Source: Streptomyces olivaceoviridis (GTDB taxonomy: Bacteria > Actinomycetota > Actinomycetes > Streptomycetales > Streptomycetaceae). From it: DNA of 64,000 nucleotides. A program made the position numbers and the translations under genes. The notes beneath the pieces are model-generated. The model saw only the letters and a list, made by a program, of their open reading frames with translations. It had not been told where the DNA came from and ran no database searches. This document shows, piece after piece, positions 49,935 to 60,700 of this stretch (position 1 is the stretch's first letter; each line of letters opens with the position of its first letter). Location of the stretch: assembly GCF_014650115.1 (NCBI RefSeq), contig NZ_BMUI01000008.1, forward strand, positions 248,001 through 312,000. The letters are read 5' to 3'.

Positions 49935-51119
49935 ATGACGACCGGGCCCGTCCCCGCCCCGCCCTCCCCCGCCGCCAGGACCCTGGCGGACCCCGACACC
50001 CCGTTCGCCGTGGTCGACGTGCACCGGGTTCGGCGCAACGCCGCCCGCCTGCGGGCACGGGCGGACCGCCTCGGGGTCGCACTGCGCCCCCATGTGAAGA
50101 CGGCCAAGAGCCTGGGCGCCGCCGCCCTCCTGCACGACGGCGCCCCCGGCCCCGTCACCGTCTCCACGCTCGCCGAGGCCGAGGCGTTCGCCGACGCCGG
50201 ATATCGCGACATCACCTACGCCGTCGGCATCGAACCGCACAAACTCCCGCGCGTCATCGCCCTGTTGCGCCGCGGTGTCACCCTGCGCGTCCTGTTGGAC
50301 AGCACCGAGCAGGCGACGTTCGTCGCCGCGACCGCACGGGAGGCCGGCATCGCCCTTCCCGCCCAGATCGAGATCGACTGCGACGGCCACCGCGGCGGCC
50401 TCAGGCCCGACGCCCCGGGACTCACCGGCATCGCCGGGGTCCTGCACGACGCGGGCTGCCTGGACGGCGTACTGACCCACGCGGGCGAGTCGTACTTCTG
50501 CTACACCGCCGGGGAACAGCGCCAGGCGGCGCGGAACGAACGCGACGCCGTGGTCGCCGCGGCCGACCGGCTCCGCGCGGCCGGCCTGCCCGTGCCCACC
50601 GTCAGTGTGGGCTCCACCCCCACCGCCCACGCCGCCGAGGACCTGAGCGGAGTCACCGAACTCCGCGCGGGCAACTACGCCTTCTTCGACCTGGTGATGG
50701 CCGGCCTCGGCGTCTGCGACCTGGACGACCTCGCCCTGTCGGTCGTGGTCACCGTCATCGGCCACCGTCCCGAGTACGGATGGATCGTCACCGACGGCGG
50801 CTGGATGGCCATGTCGCGCGACCGCGGCACCGCCGTCCAGCCGCAGGACCAGGGTTACGGCCTGGTCACCGACCTGTCCGGCACGCTGGTCCCGGACCTG
50901 GTCATGACCGCCGCCAGCCAGGAACACGGCACCCTCACCGCCCGCGACGGCGCCGCCCTGCCCGACCTGCCCATCGGCACCCGCCTGCGGGTCCTGCCCA
51001 ACCACGCCTGCGCCACCGCCGCCCAGCACCAGGGCTACCACGTCATCGACGGCTCCGGCGGCACGCAGGCGCCCACGCCCGGGATCGAGGCGTACTGGCC
51101 GCGCGTCACCGGCTGGTGA
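49935..51119 (+). CDS. DSD1-type PLP enzyme (D-serine dehydratase / D-threonine aldolase family)
   Basis: A 394-residue fold-type III PLP enzyme. Lys55 in RPHVKTAKS should carry PLP, and His357 and Cys359 in PNHAC match the zinc ligands of eukaryotic-type D-serine dehydratase; the same fold includes D-threonine aldolase and 3-hydroxyaspartate aldolase or dehydratase. It starts 14 bases after the regulator gene and precedes a fold-type II dehydratase. A D-serine or 3-hydroxyaspartate substrate is the best guess. Confidence 0.85.
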   Translation: MTTGPVPAPPSPAARTLADPDTPFAVVDVHRVRRNAARLRARADRLGVALRPHVKTAKSLGAAALLHDGAPGPVTVSTLAEAEAFADAGYRDITYAVGIEPHKLPRVIALLRRGVTLRVLLDSTEQATFVAATAREAGIALPAQIEIDCDGHRGGLRPDAPGLTGIAGVLHDAGCLDGVLTHAGESYFCYTAGEQRQAARNERDAVVAAADRLRAAGLPVPTVSVGSTPTAHAAEDLSGVTELRAGNYAFFDLVMAGLGVCDLDDLALSVVVTVIGHRPEYGWIVTDGGWMAMSRDRGTAVQPQDQGYGLVTDLSGTLVPDLVMTAASQEHGTLTARDGAALPDLPIGTRLRVLPNHACATAAQHQGYHVIDGSGGTQAPTPGIEAYWPRVTGW

Positions 51120-51188
51120 CCCCGCCCGCCATCCGTCTCTCTCCCCCCGCACACCTCCCCGCCCCTCAAGGACACTTCAAGGACGCCC

Positions 51189-52146
<958 letters not shown>

Positions 52147-52172
<26 letters not shown>

Positions 52173-52935
52173 CGCGGGTGTAGTACTCGGTGCCGAGCAG
52201 GCGGTTCCGGGTCTCCTCCGGAAGCCGGGAGAGGAGCGCGGGCAGCGCGCGCTCCCCTTCCGCCTGGCTGCGGTGCGCCAGGATCGCGGCCCGCTTCGGG
52301 CCGCTCCACGGCCGGACGTCCACGGTGTCGGTGACGTGCGCGTCCGGCACGCTCAGCACCGACTTGCCCACCTGTCCCAGGAGTTCGCCCAGCTCGGCCA
52401 CGGCCGAGTGGGGATGGGTCGCCAGCCGGACGACCCGGGGCTGCCACGGCTCACCTGCCTCGGGGTACAGGTGCCCGAGCCCGGCGGCGGTCACCGCGAG
52501 CATGACCATCCGGTGCGTGTGCCGGTGATCGGGGTGCCCGGTCGGCTACCCGTAGGCGTCGTGGGGGACGACGGTCTCGGGCCGGACCGCCCTGATGTGG
52601 GCGACGAGGTGGCCGACGGCCTCGTCGAGCGGCACCTCGCACCACCGGGACCGGCCGGGAGCGGACGCGGGGACCCGGTGGTCGGCATGACCGAGCATCC
52701 GTGGCGGCTCCCGAATGCCCAGGGCCGCCGGCGAGTCCGCGAGTTCGCCCGCCCGGGGACTGCCGGGCGCCCATGTGGCCGTGACGACGACGGTACGGGC
52801 GCCCGTGGCGGCATGCCGGGCCGGCAGACCGCCGGCGAGGAGGGCTTCGTCGTCCGGGTGGGCGAAGACGGCGAGCAGACCGGCCGGCGCGGCTGCCGTC
52901 CGTGCGTCCGACCGTCGCTCGGACTCCCCGCTCAC
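52147..52935 (-). pseudogene. PIG-L family deacetylase interrupted by an amber codon
   Basis: From the GTG at 52935 the frame gives AHPDDEALLAGG, the metal-binding motif of PIG-L/LmbE N-acetylglucosamine deacetylases, and continues to PHDAYG. A TAG at 52546-52548 then stops it, but the same frame goes on with PTGHPDHRHTHRM, the second metal motif, and the full C-terminal domain to 52147. A single base change would restore a protein of about 262 residues. It is either a fresh pseudogene, a sequencing error or read-through. The GTG overlaps the Nudix stop codon (GTGA). Confidence 0.8.
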
Positions 52936-53438
52936 GCCTCCCCCCAGTCCCAGGTGTCGAAGTACTCGGCCACGCCCGTCCGGCGGGCCTTCGTCACGGC
53001 GTTCAGCCGGGCGAAGTCCTGGGCCGGCATCAGCGGGCCCCACGCCTCCAGCGGCAGCACGCGGAACTCGTCGTGCTCCTCCGGGTCGAGAGTGATGCCC
53101 TGGATCCGCGCGTCGCTCAGGCGGCCCCCGTCGAAGATCAGGCCCATGGTGCTGTACGGCCATTCCTCGCCGGGCAGTCCGTAGACCGCGGCCAGCAGCC
53201 GCGGCGGGCCGGACACCGTGATGCCGGTCTCCTCGTGGCACTCCCGCACCGCCGTCTCCCAGGGCCGCTCACCGGGCTCCATCGTGCCGCCGGGCATGTG
53301 CCACGGGTGCGCGGGACTGTACGGGGAGTGGAGCTGGACCGGCCGGTCCCGCTCGTCGGTGAAGTGGACGCAGGCGAATCCGGTCGCCTTCATCAGTTGC
53401 TCGGCGTACTCCTCGGGCGGGAGCCAGACACGGCTCAC
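52932..53438 (-). CDS. Nudix hydrolase
   Basis: A 168-residue Nudix hydrolase. The Nudix box begins at GGTMEPGERPWETAVREC and ends EETGI, with all expected glutamates. Substrate unknown; length fits ADP-ribose or dinucleotide hydrolases. It is translationally coupled to the broken PIG-L deacetylase gene, a pair seen elsewhere in Streptomyces. Confidence 0.88.
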   Translation of the reverse strand: MSRVWLPPEEYAEQLMKATGFACVHFTDERDRPVQLHSPYSPAHPWHMPGGTMEPGERPWETAVRECHEETGITVSGPPRLLAAVYGLPGEEWPYSTMGLIFDGGRLSDARIQGITLDPEEHDEFRVLPLEAWGPLMPAQDFARLNAVTKARRTGVAEYFDTWDWGEA

Positions 53439-53758
53439 GATGTCTCCTTTCCCCGGTTCCGGACGGCTGGTCGTCGCGTGCCGCGGGGCGGGGTGTCGCC
53501 CCGCCGGTGTGAACGTTCCAGGTCACCGCGGTCCCCCTCGGCGGTCGTCCGGTCGTGTCGTCGGGCTCAACGACCGGGCCGCGATATCGAACACACGTAT
53601 TTCGGACGGACCGAGATTGGCCGAAACACCGCTGTCGCCGGGCGGTGGGCCGGCCATCGCCGGGCCCTCTGTGTCGTGGCCTCCCGCCCGGGTACCCGGC
53701 ACCCCGTCGGAAGTCGAGAAGAGCGCAAAGCGAGCGACAGAGTCGGAGGGCCGGAACC
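53439..53758. other. Divergent intergenic region, nudix / sigma gene
   Basis: This 320-bp gap has a perfect 8-bp hairpin (53483-53490 with 53497-53504) and, next to it, TGTGAACGTTC (53508-53518), which matches the first 11 positions of the galactan-locus operators. No clear sigma-70 promoter or small gene was found. The operator match may be chance. Confidence 0.3.
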
Positions 53759-54778
53759 ATGCCTGCGCCGGCACGATCCGCGGCGGCGGATCCCCGAGAG
53801 CGCCGCCGTGCCGCCGCCCGCTCCGCACGTCCGCGGAGCAGGGTGCCGGAGACCGGGGACGAACCCGATCTGCTGGGCCGGTACCTGGCCCAGATCGCCG
53901 CGACCCCACTGCTCACCGCCGAGGACGAGGTGCGGCTGGCCCGGCGCATCGAGGCCGGTGTGCACGCCACGGCGGAACTGGAACGGGCCGAGGCCGGCGA
54001 GAGCGGCCTCGCTCCGCACCGGCGCCGGGAGCTGGAGGCGGCCGTACGGGAGGGGTTGCACGCCAAGGACCACATGATCCGGGCCAACCTGCGGCTCGTG
54101 GTGTCGATCGCCAAGCGGCACGCGCACCGGGGCGTGCCCCTGCTCGACGTGATCCAGGAGGGCAACCTCGGGCTCATCCGGGCCGTGGAGAAGTTCGACC
54201 ACACCAAGGGCTTCAAGTTCTCCACGTACGCCACCTGGTGGATCCGCCAGGCGATCGAACGGGGCCTGGCCCAGCACGCCCGTGCCGTACGGCTGCCCAT
54301 GCACGTCGTGGAGGAGCTCCAGAAGCTCGCGAAGGCCGAGCGGCGGTTGTACCTGCGCCTCGGCCATGAGCCGACGGACGACGAGGTCGCCCGGGAGAGC
54401 GGATTCGGCGAGGGGCGCGTCGCCTGGCTGCGCCGAGTCGGGCGGCAGACCCTCAGTCTCGACACGCCCGTGGACGACGCCGGCGAGACCGTGGTCGGCG
54501 ATCTCATCCCCGCCGCCGACGTGCTCCAGGCCCCGGAGGTGGCCGAGTACCGGGCGCTCGCCGAGGAGCTGAGGGACGCCCTGGGCACGCTGGCACCCCG
54601 CGAGGCCATGATCCTCAGTCTGCGGTACGGGTTGCACGACGGGCAGTCCCGTACGTTGCAGCAGGTGGCCGACCAGGTGGGGCTCACCCGGGAGCGCGTC
54701 CGCCAGCTTGAGAAGGAGTCCCTCGGCCGGCTGCGGGCACCGGAGGCCGGCGAGCGCCTGCTGGAGTGGGCGGGCTGA
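53759..54778 (+). CDS. Hrd-type group 2 sigma-70 factor
   Basis: A 339-residue sigma-70 paralogue of the HrdA/HrdC/HrdD class. Region 1.2 (DLLGRYLAQIAATPLL), region 2 (LIRAVEKFDHTKGFKFSTYATWWIRQAI), region 3 and region 4 (LTRERVRQLEKE) are complete, and the acidic region 1.1 is absent. It should recognise promoters like those of HrdB. GGAGGGCC precedes the ATG. It converges with the phosphatase gene, leaving a gap of 114 bp. Confidence 0.9.
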   Translation: MPAPARSAAADPRERRRAAARSARPRSRVPETGDEPDLLGRYLAQIAATPLLTAEDEVRLARRIEAGVHATAELERAEAGESGLAPHRRRELEAAVREGLHAKDHMIRANLRLVVSIAKRHAHRGVPLLDVIQEGNLGLIRAVEKFDHTKGFKFSTYATWWIRQAIERGLAQHARAVRLPMHVVEELQKLAKAERRLYLRLGHEPTDDEVARESGFGEGRVAWLRRVGRQTLSLDTPVDDAGETVVGDLIPAADVLQAPEVAEYRALAEELRDALGTLAPREAMILSLRYGLHDGQSRTLQQVADQVGLTRERVRQLEKESLGRLRAPEAGERLLEWAG

Positions 54779-54892
54779 CGGTACGGGCACCTCCCCGGTG
54801 TGCGGGCCGATCACATCGACACGCACACCCCGTATTCCCTGTACCGGCGCCGATCCGGGCGACGGCGCACGGCGGGTGTCCCGTGCCGGGGG

Positions 54893-56965
54893 TCAGCCCT
54901 CCGCGCGGGCCACGAGCAGAGCCACGTCGTCGTCGCCTCCCGGCGGCCGGAGCCTCTCCAGGACGCGGTCGCAGGTCTCTCCGAGATCCTGGCCGGCTGT
55001 CGCGGTCAGGGCGTCGAGAAGGGTGTCGAGACGGGCGTCGATCGGGTCGCAGCGGGTTTCGACCAGTCCGTCGGTGTAGAGGGCGAGCTGATCACCGGGG
55101 CGGAAGTCGAACGCCGTCGTCTCGAAGGCCGTGCCGCCGACGCCCAGCGGCACACCGGACGGAAGGTCGAGGAGCTGTGCCGGCCGGCCCGCGCGGACGA
55201 GGGCCGGGGGCAGATGACCGGCGAGGCTGATGCGGCACTGGCCGCGCTCGGGGTCGTACTGGCAGTAGGCGCAGGTGGCGATGGTGTGCTCGACGTCCTC
55301 GGTGAGGCGGTCGAGCTGCCGGAGCACCTCCGCCGGGTCGAGGTCGAGTCCGGCGAACGCGCGGGTGGCGCTGCGCAGTTGCCCCATGCTGGCGGCGGCG
55401 TTGATACCGCTGCCCATCACGTCCCCGACGACCAGCGCACTCCTGTCCCCCTGGAGGCGCATGGCGTCGAACCAGTCACCGCCGATCTCGCTGGCGGCTC
55501 CGGCCGGCAGATAGCGGCAGGCGATCGTCAGGCCGGGCAGGCGGGCCGGGAGCTGCGGGAGCAGGCGGCGCTGGAGGGTGAGGGCGGTGTCGCGGGCGCT
55601 CTGGTACCAGCGCGCGTTGTCGATGCAGGTCGCGGCGCGGCCGGCCAGCTCGCAGGCGAGCAGCGCGTCGTCTTCGTCGAAGGGCGCGGGGTTGCCCGCG
55701 CGCGCGAGGCTCAGCGCTCCGAGGACCTCTCCGCGGGCGAGGAGCGGCACCGCGAGGTAGGAGTGCACCCCGGTCGTCTCCAGGAGGGAGGCGGCCTCGC
55801 TGGTGCGGGCGATGTTCCGCAGGTCCTGGCGGGTGGTCTCGGCCACCAGTACGGGCTGGCGGGTGCGCACGCACCGGGTGAGCAGACGGTCGCTGTCGTA
55901 GGTGGCGGCCCTTCCGGGCGGTTCGGCCGCGTGCGCGGCTTCGCAGGCGTGGGCCGCCGCGGTGGCCACGGCCCGGAAGCGGGCGGGACCGGTGACGGAC
56001 GGGGCACGTCCGCGCAGGACGTTGTCGAGCACGTGGACGGAGGCGATGTCGGCCAGGTCCGGTACGACGACCCCGGCCAGCTCGTGCGCCGTCTGCTCCA
56101 CGTCGAGGGTCGTACCGATGGAGGCGGAGGCGTGCGCGATCACGGCCAGCCGGTTCCGGGCGCGGGTCGCGGCGGTGGTCGCCTCGTGCCGCTCGGTGAT
56201 GTCGACGACGGACGTGGCCACGCCGAGCACCCGGCCCGTGGCGTCCTCCAGCCGGTGGTACGACGCCGACCAGGCGTGCTCCCGGTGCGGGTCGGCGGTG
56301 GGGCGGCCGACGACGTAGTGGTCGGTCACCGGTTCCCCGGTCTCCAGCACTTGGCGCAGACGGCTCTCGATGGCCTCGGTGTCCAGGAAGGTCAGGACGT
56401 CGCGGACCCGTCGGCCGAGCTGTTCGCCGGCAGACAGGCCGTGCATGCGTTCGAGGGCGGGGTTCACGGTCAGGTAACGCAGATCGGGGTCGAGGATGGC
56501 CAGGCCGATCGGGGACTGGGTGACCAGGCGTGCGGAGAGGGCGACGCCCCGCTCGACCCGCACCACGGTCGACTGGTCCACGGCCAGGCCCAGGGCGTAG
56601 ACGTCGCCGAGGTCGTCGAGCAGGCGCATGTTGCGGAACTCCACCAGGCGCGTGCTGCCGTCCTTGTGCCGGATCGGGAAGGCCCCGGCCCAGTCGGTGC
56701 CGGACTCCATGACCTCGGCGAACAGCGTGATGACCTCGTCCCAGTGCTCCTCGTGGACCAGCAGCCGGGCCGCGAACCGGCCCAGTGCCTCGTCCGCGGT
56801 GTAGCCGAACAGCTCCTCCGCCTGGGGGCTCCAGAAGACCACGCGCCCGTTCGTGTCCAGCACCACCGCGGCGACGCTCAGCAGATCGAGCAGACCGGTG
56901 GGCGACGCGCCGGCACCGGCCACGGGCCGGCCCCGGCGAGGCCGGGAGACGTCCGTTCCACCCAT
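54893..56965 (-). CDS. PAS-PAS-GAF SpoIIE-type PP2C phosphatase
   Basis: A 690-residue sensor phosphatase: two PAS domains (about 25-140 and 145-265), a GAF domain (about 285-440) and a PP2C/SpoIIE catalytic domain (about 455-690) with the metal motifs IGGDWFDAM and VGDVMGSG. Such proteins dephosphorylate anti-sigma-factor antagonists after sensing small molecules, light or redox state. GAGGAG precedes the ATG. It lies just downstream of an RsbW-like kinase gene in the same direction. Confidence 0.9.
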   Translation of the reverse strand: MGGTDVSRPRRGRPVAGAGASPTGLLDLLSVAAVVLDTNGRVVFWSPQAEELFGYTADEALGRFAARLLVHEEHWDEVITLFAEVMESGTDWAGAFPIRHKDGSTRLVEFRNMRLLDDLGDVYALGLAVDQSTVVRVERGVALSARLVTQSPIGLAILDPDLRYLTVNPALERMHGLSAGEQLGRRVRDVLTFLDTEAIESRLRQVLETGEPVTDHYVVGRPTADPHREHAWSASYHRLEDATGRVLGVATSVVDITERHEATTAATRARNRLAVIAHASASIGTTLDVEQTAHELAGVVVPDLADIASVHVLDNVLRGRAPSVTGPARFRAVATAAAHACEAAHAAEPPGRAATYDSDRLLTRCVRTRQPVLVAETTRQDLRNIARTSEAASLLETTGVHSYLAVPLLARGEVLGALSLARAGNPAPFDEDDALLACELAGRAATCIDNARWYQSARDTALTLQRRLLPQLPARLPGLTIACRYLPAGAASEIGGDWFDAMRLQGDRSALVVGDVMGSGINAAASMGQLRSATRAFAGLDLDPAEVLRQLDRLTEDVEHTIATCAYCQYDPERGQCRISLAGHLPPALVRAGRPAQLLDLPSGVPLGVGGTAFETTAFDFRPGDQLALYTDGLVETRCDPIDARLDTLLDALTATAGQDLGETCDRVLERLRPPGGDDDVALLVARAEG

Positions 56966-57051
56966 ACGCCGCTTCTCCTCTGCCACTCGGTCGGAGCGTG
57001 CCACGGCCCGTGGGAGCCGCCGGGTACGAGGCGGTGGCCGCTCACCGGTCG

Positions 57052-57531
57052 TCACACCGGGGAGCGGCCGGCCACGTCCCCGCCGGGATCGTCCGCCAGC
57101 ATCACGGACGCGGTGATCCGCTTGCCGACCGGTTCCCGGTGCACCTCGAAGCCCTGGCACACGGCCATCACGATCTCAAGCCCATGCTGCCCCACCCGGC
57201 CCGGATCGGCCGCCTTGGCCACGGGCAGCACCGGCGTGGTGTCCCAGACCGCGATCCCGACGCCGTCCCCGGACAGCTCCAGATCGACCAGGCACGGTCC
57301 CGGCGCGTGCTTGCAGGCGTTGGTGACCAGCTCGCTGACCACCAGCTGGACCACGCCCATCACCCGCTCCGACACGGGCAGGCCGTGATCGGCCTGCACC
57401 CTCGTCAGGAACGCTCGGGCGAGGTCACGTGCCGCCGCGATGTCGGCGGGGCTGCCCTCGTACGCGGCCGAGGTCATGACGGGACCGGCGCGGTCCGTCC
57501 GTCGATCCCCGCTCCGGGCACCCTCGTCCAT
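57052..57531 (-). CDS. RsbW-like ATP-binding protein (HATPase_c_2)
   Basis: A 159-residue GHKL ATPase of the anti-sigma/kinase type frequent in Streptomyces. The N-box is ELVTNACKHA (Asn71), followed by VWDTTP and GQHGLEIV. The G1 box reads DTTP rather than DxGxG, so kinase activity may be weak. It lies 86 bp before the SpoIIE-type phosphatase gene and probably forms a switching pair with it. Confidence 0.85.
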   Translation of the reverse strand: MDEGARSGDRRTDRAGPVMTSAAYEGSPADIAAARDLARAFLTRVQADHGLPVSERVMGVVQLVVSELVTNACKHAPGPCLVDLELSGDGVGIAVWDTTPVLPVAKAADPGRVGQHGLEIVMAVCQGFEVHREPVGKRITASVMLADDPGGDVAGRSPV

Positions 57532-57765
57532 ACCGACCGCCCTCTGCCTGAGCGCCTGATCCCTACCTCGCGTGTACCCCGAAACGGCCGGTATCCGGCC
57601 TTGCCGGGGACGGCGAGGACATGAGCGGCACCGGCGCGGGCCCGCGCCGCGGTACCGGCCCGGCCGGAGACCGGGCCGTCAGGTGCGGCCACGGACGGCT
57701 CGGTGGTCAAGCGGCCCCCGGGCAGGCATCATGCGGGGACGAGGCGGGCGGGCGGCGGGGGGCCG

Positions 57766-60700
57766 ATGGTCGGCGAGGTACGGCGGGACGGGGACGACGG
57801 CGGGGCGGCGGAACGGCAGGAGGAGCTGGCCGAAGCGCTCCAGGAGGCTTACCGGCTGCTGCACGCGGCGACGGGCGGGGAGCCCGCCGAGGCGTGGAGT
57901 CCGCTGCTCGAACGGCTGACCGGCATCGAGACCGCGCTGCGGGAGCACGGGGAGAACTTCTTCGTCGTCTTCGTCTTCGTGGGCCTCGTGCTCGGGATGC
58001 GCCGCCTGCACGGGGGTGAGCACGCCTCGTCCGGCTCCGGCGCCAGGGAGCGGGCGGAGGCGTTGCGGCGCCTGCGGTGGGCGGATCGGAACGGGCCGGT
58101 GGACGACCTGCTCGTCGTACAGGCCCGCATGCTGCTGGTCTTCCTGCTCGTGCCCTGGGCCCTGCCCCGCGCCGACGGCACCGACACGGTCCTGCGGAGC
58201 GCGCTGCTCACCCCCGGCTACGGGGAGGAACTGCTGACCGAGTCGGTGCGCCGGGATCTCGTGGAGGCCAAGGAGATCGTCGACCGGATCGCGGCGGCGC
58301 CGATCGGCGCGGAGTTCGAGCAGGGGACCGCGAACGTCAAGCGGGTCATCGAGCGGATGCTGGCGCCGGGCACGACCCTGTTCGACACGCCGTCCCCCGC
58401 CCCGGCCGGCACGGCGGCGGCCGGCGGGGCAGACGCGGCGGGCGCGCGCACGGCCGTGCCCGGCGGCGGGCGGCCCGTCGATGCCCTGGACGACCCCGAG
58501 GCCGCGCTGCTCGACGCCGTACGCGGCCTGGTGGCCCTCGCCGGTGCGCGCAGCACGGCGACGTTCACCCGCATCCTGCTCTGGATGCTGACCACCCTGC
58601 GGTCCGGGACCGGCGACCACCCGTACGAGGAGCTGCGACTGGACCCGGAGGCCGCGGCGCTGCTGCGCCGGGCCGCCGTCGGCGGCGCGGCCGGCGCCGA
58701 CGGCCTGCGCGGCGCCGCCGACCTGGCGCTGCGGTCGCTCCACGCACTGCCACCGGACGCGCCCGAACGGGCCCGGGTCGCCCGGCTCCACGCCTGGCTG
58801 CTGGTCCACGTGGAGACGCTGGAGCCCGGATCGGTCGACTTCCGCGCCGCGGAGCGGCCCGTGCCGCCGGCCGAGAGCGACCGCGGCAGCCGTCTGAGGG
58901 ACTGGCCGGCCGGCCTCGCCCTGGAGCCCGGTCTGGTCGCCCATCTCGACGGCCCGTTACGGGACTTCTCCGCCGAGCTGGGCGTGCGCGAGCGGCGCTA
59001 CGCGGCCCGCATCGACCGGCTGCTGGCCTACCGGACCGGCGACACCGGCTACCTGGAGGACGCGGCCGTCCTGCTCACGGAGGCGATCGACCTGAGCCGC
59101 GACTCCTGGTGGGCCACGGCCCTGCGGGCGGAGCTGGCCGAGATCCAGGAGCAGGCCGCCTCGTACGGCGGCAGCTTCCACGACGCGGACAGCTCCCTGG
59201 CCACCCTGCGCGAGCTGGGCACGGCCCTGCGCCACGACGGCTCGCTGCCGCTCGACGCGCCGTTCGCCCTGGACCTCCTGCTCTCCACCGTGGACCGCGA
59301 ACTGGGCCACGCGCGGCGTACCGGGAACCACGAGGCACTGCCGCGCCTGGTCGAGGAGCTGCGCGCCCGGCACGCCGCCCTGCCGGTGGACAGCGACCGG
59401 CGCGGCGCGGTGGCGGAGCGGCTGGAGCAGATCGAGGAGCTGGGCTCGGGCGGGCAGCGACAGGCCGCCGGGGAGGCAGGGCCGGCGGTGGACCTCGCCG
59501 CCGAGCTGGAGGACCTGAAACGCACGGTCGCCGAGATCACCCGGGATCTGGACGCTCCGGCGCTGTACCACCACCACGAGTACGACCGGCGCGTCACCCT
59601 CGGCATGCGGCTGCTCCTCTCCGTCCGGCGCGGCCTGACCGCCCCAGTGCTGCTGGACTGCGCCATCGGCCAGCTGGCCCGCGCCCGGACACTGCTCGCC
59701 GAGGGGCGTGGCGGGGGGCGCCGGGTGGACGTCCTGACGCAACTGGCCGAGGCACACCTCATGCGGGCCTCCCGGCGCGGTCCGCACACCGCCGCGGACG
59801 AGCGGGCGTTCCTGGAGATCACCCATGAGGCGCTGGACGAGCTGGCCGCCGACGTCCTGCTCCAGACCGGGGCCGACCACGGTCTGTCCGCGGCCCTCAA
59901 CGGCGACCTGCTGGCGGAGCGGCTGGCGTGGGCCGCGCTCCTGCTCCGTCGGCCCGCCGACGCGGTGGCCGGTCTGGAGAAGGGGCGGGCCCTGGTGCAC
60001 CAGGCCGCCACCGCCTCCTGGAGCATTCCCGAACTCCTCGACGCCGCCGGCCACCCGGAACTGGCCCGGCGGTGGCGCACCCGGATCCCCGCCGACCCGC
60101 TGCGCCCGCGGACCGGTGACGCGTCGGCCCCGGCCGCCGCCACCCCGCCCATCCCCAGCGCCCTGCGGCGTGACGCACTGGCCGCGCTGGGTGTCCGTCC
60201 CCGCCCCGGACAAGGCCGGCGCGCCCGGCAGGTGGTGGGCGCCGCGGACGTCGCCGCGCTCACCGAGGGTCTCGCCGCCTCGGGCGCGGACGCGCTGGTC
60301 TATCTGCTGCCGGGCCTGCCGCTGCCCCCGACCGGCGGCTCGTACCCCGGCCACGCGCTGATCCTGCGTCCCGGCGCCGAACCCGTCATGCTGCCGCTTC
60401 CGGAGTTGATCCGTCCCGGCAGCGCGCCGCTGGAGCGGTACCTCAAGGCCGCGGTGGCGCGTTCCCGGGCGCTCGTCCACCCGACCATGCACACGTCGTA
60501 CCGGGCCGCCTTCGAGCTGGACTGGCAGGCCGCGCTGCGCGCCCTGTGCGACTGGGCGTGGCCGGCGGTCATGGGTCCGGTGCTCTCGGCGGTGCGCTCG
60601 GCACCGGGCGCGCGGGTGCCGCCGGACCGGCCGCCGCGGCTCGTGCTGGTGCCCTGCGGCCGGATCAGTGTCGTACCGTGGCACGCCGCGCGGACCGGGG

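Noticed and set aside
53508..53521. A fourth galactan-type operator before the sigma gene
   Set aside because: Only 11 of 14 positions match, the right half is lost, and nothing links these genes to sugar use.
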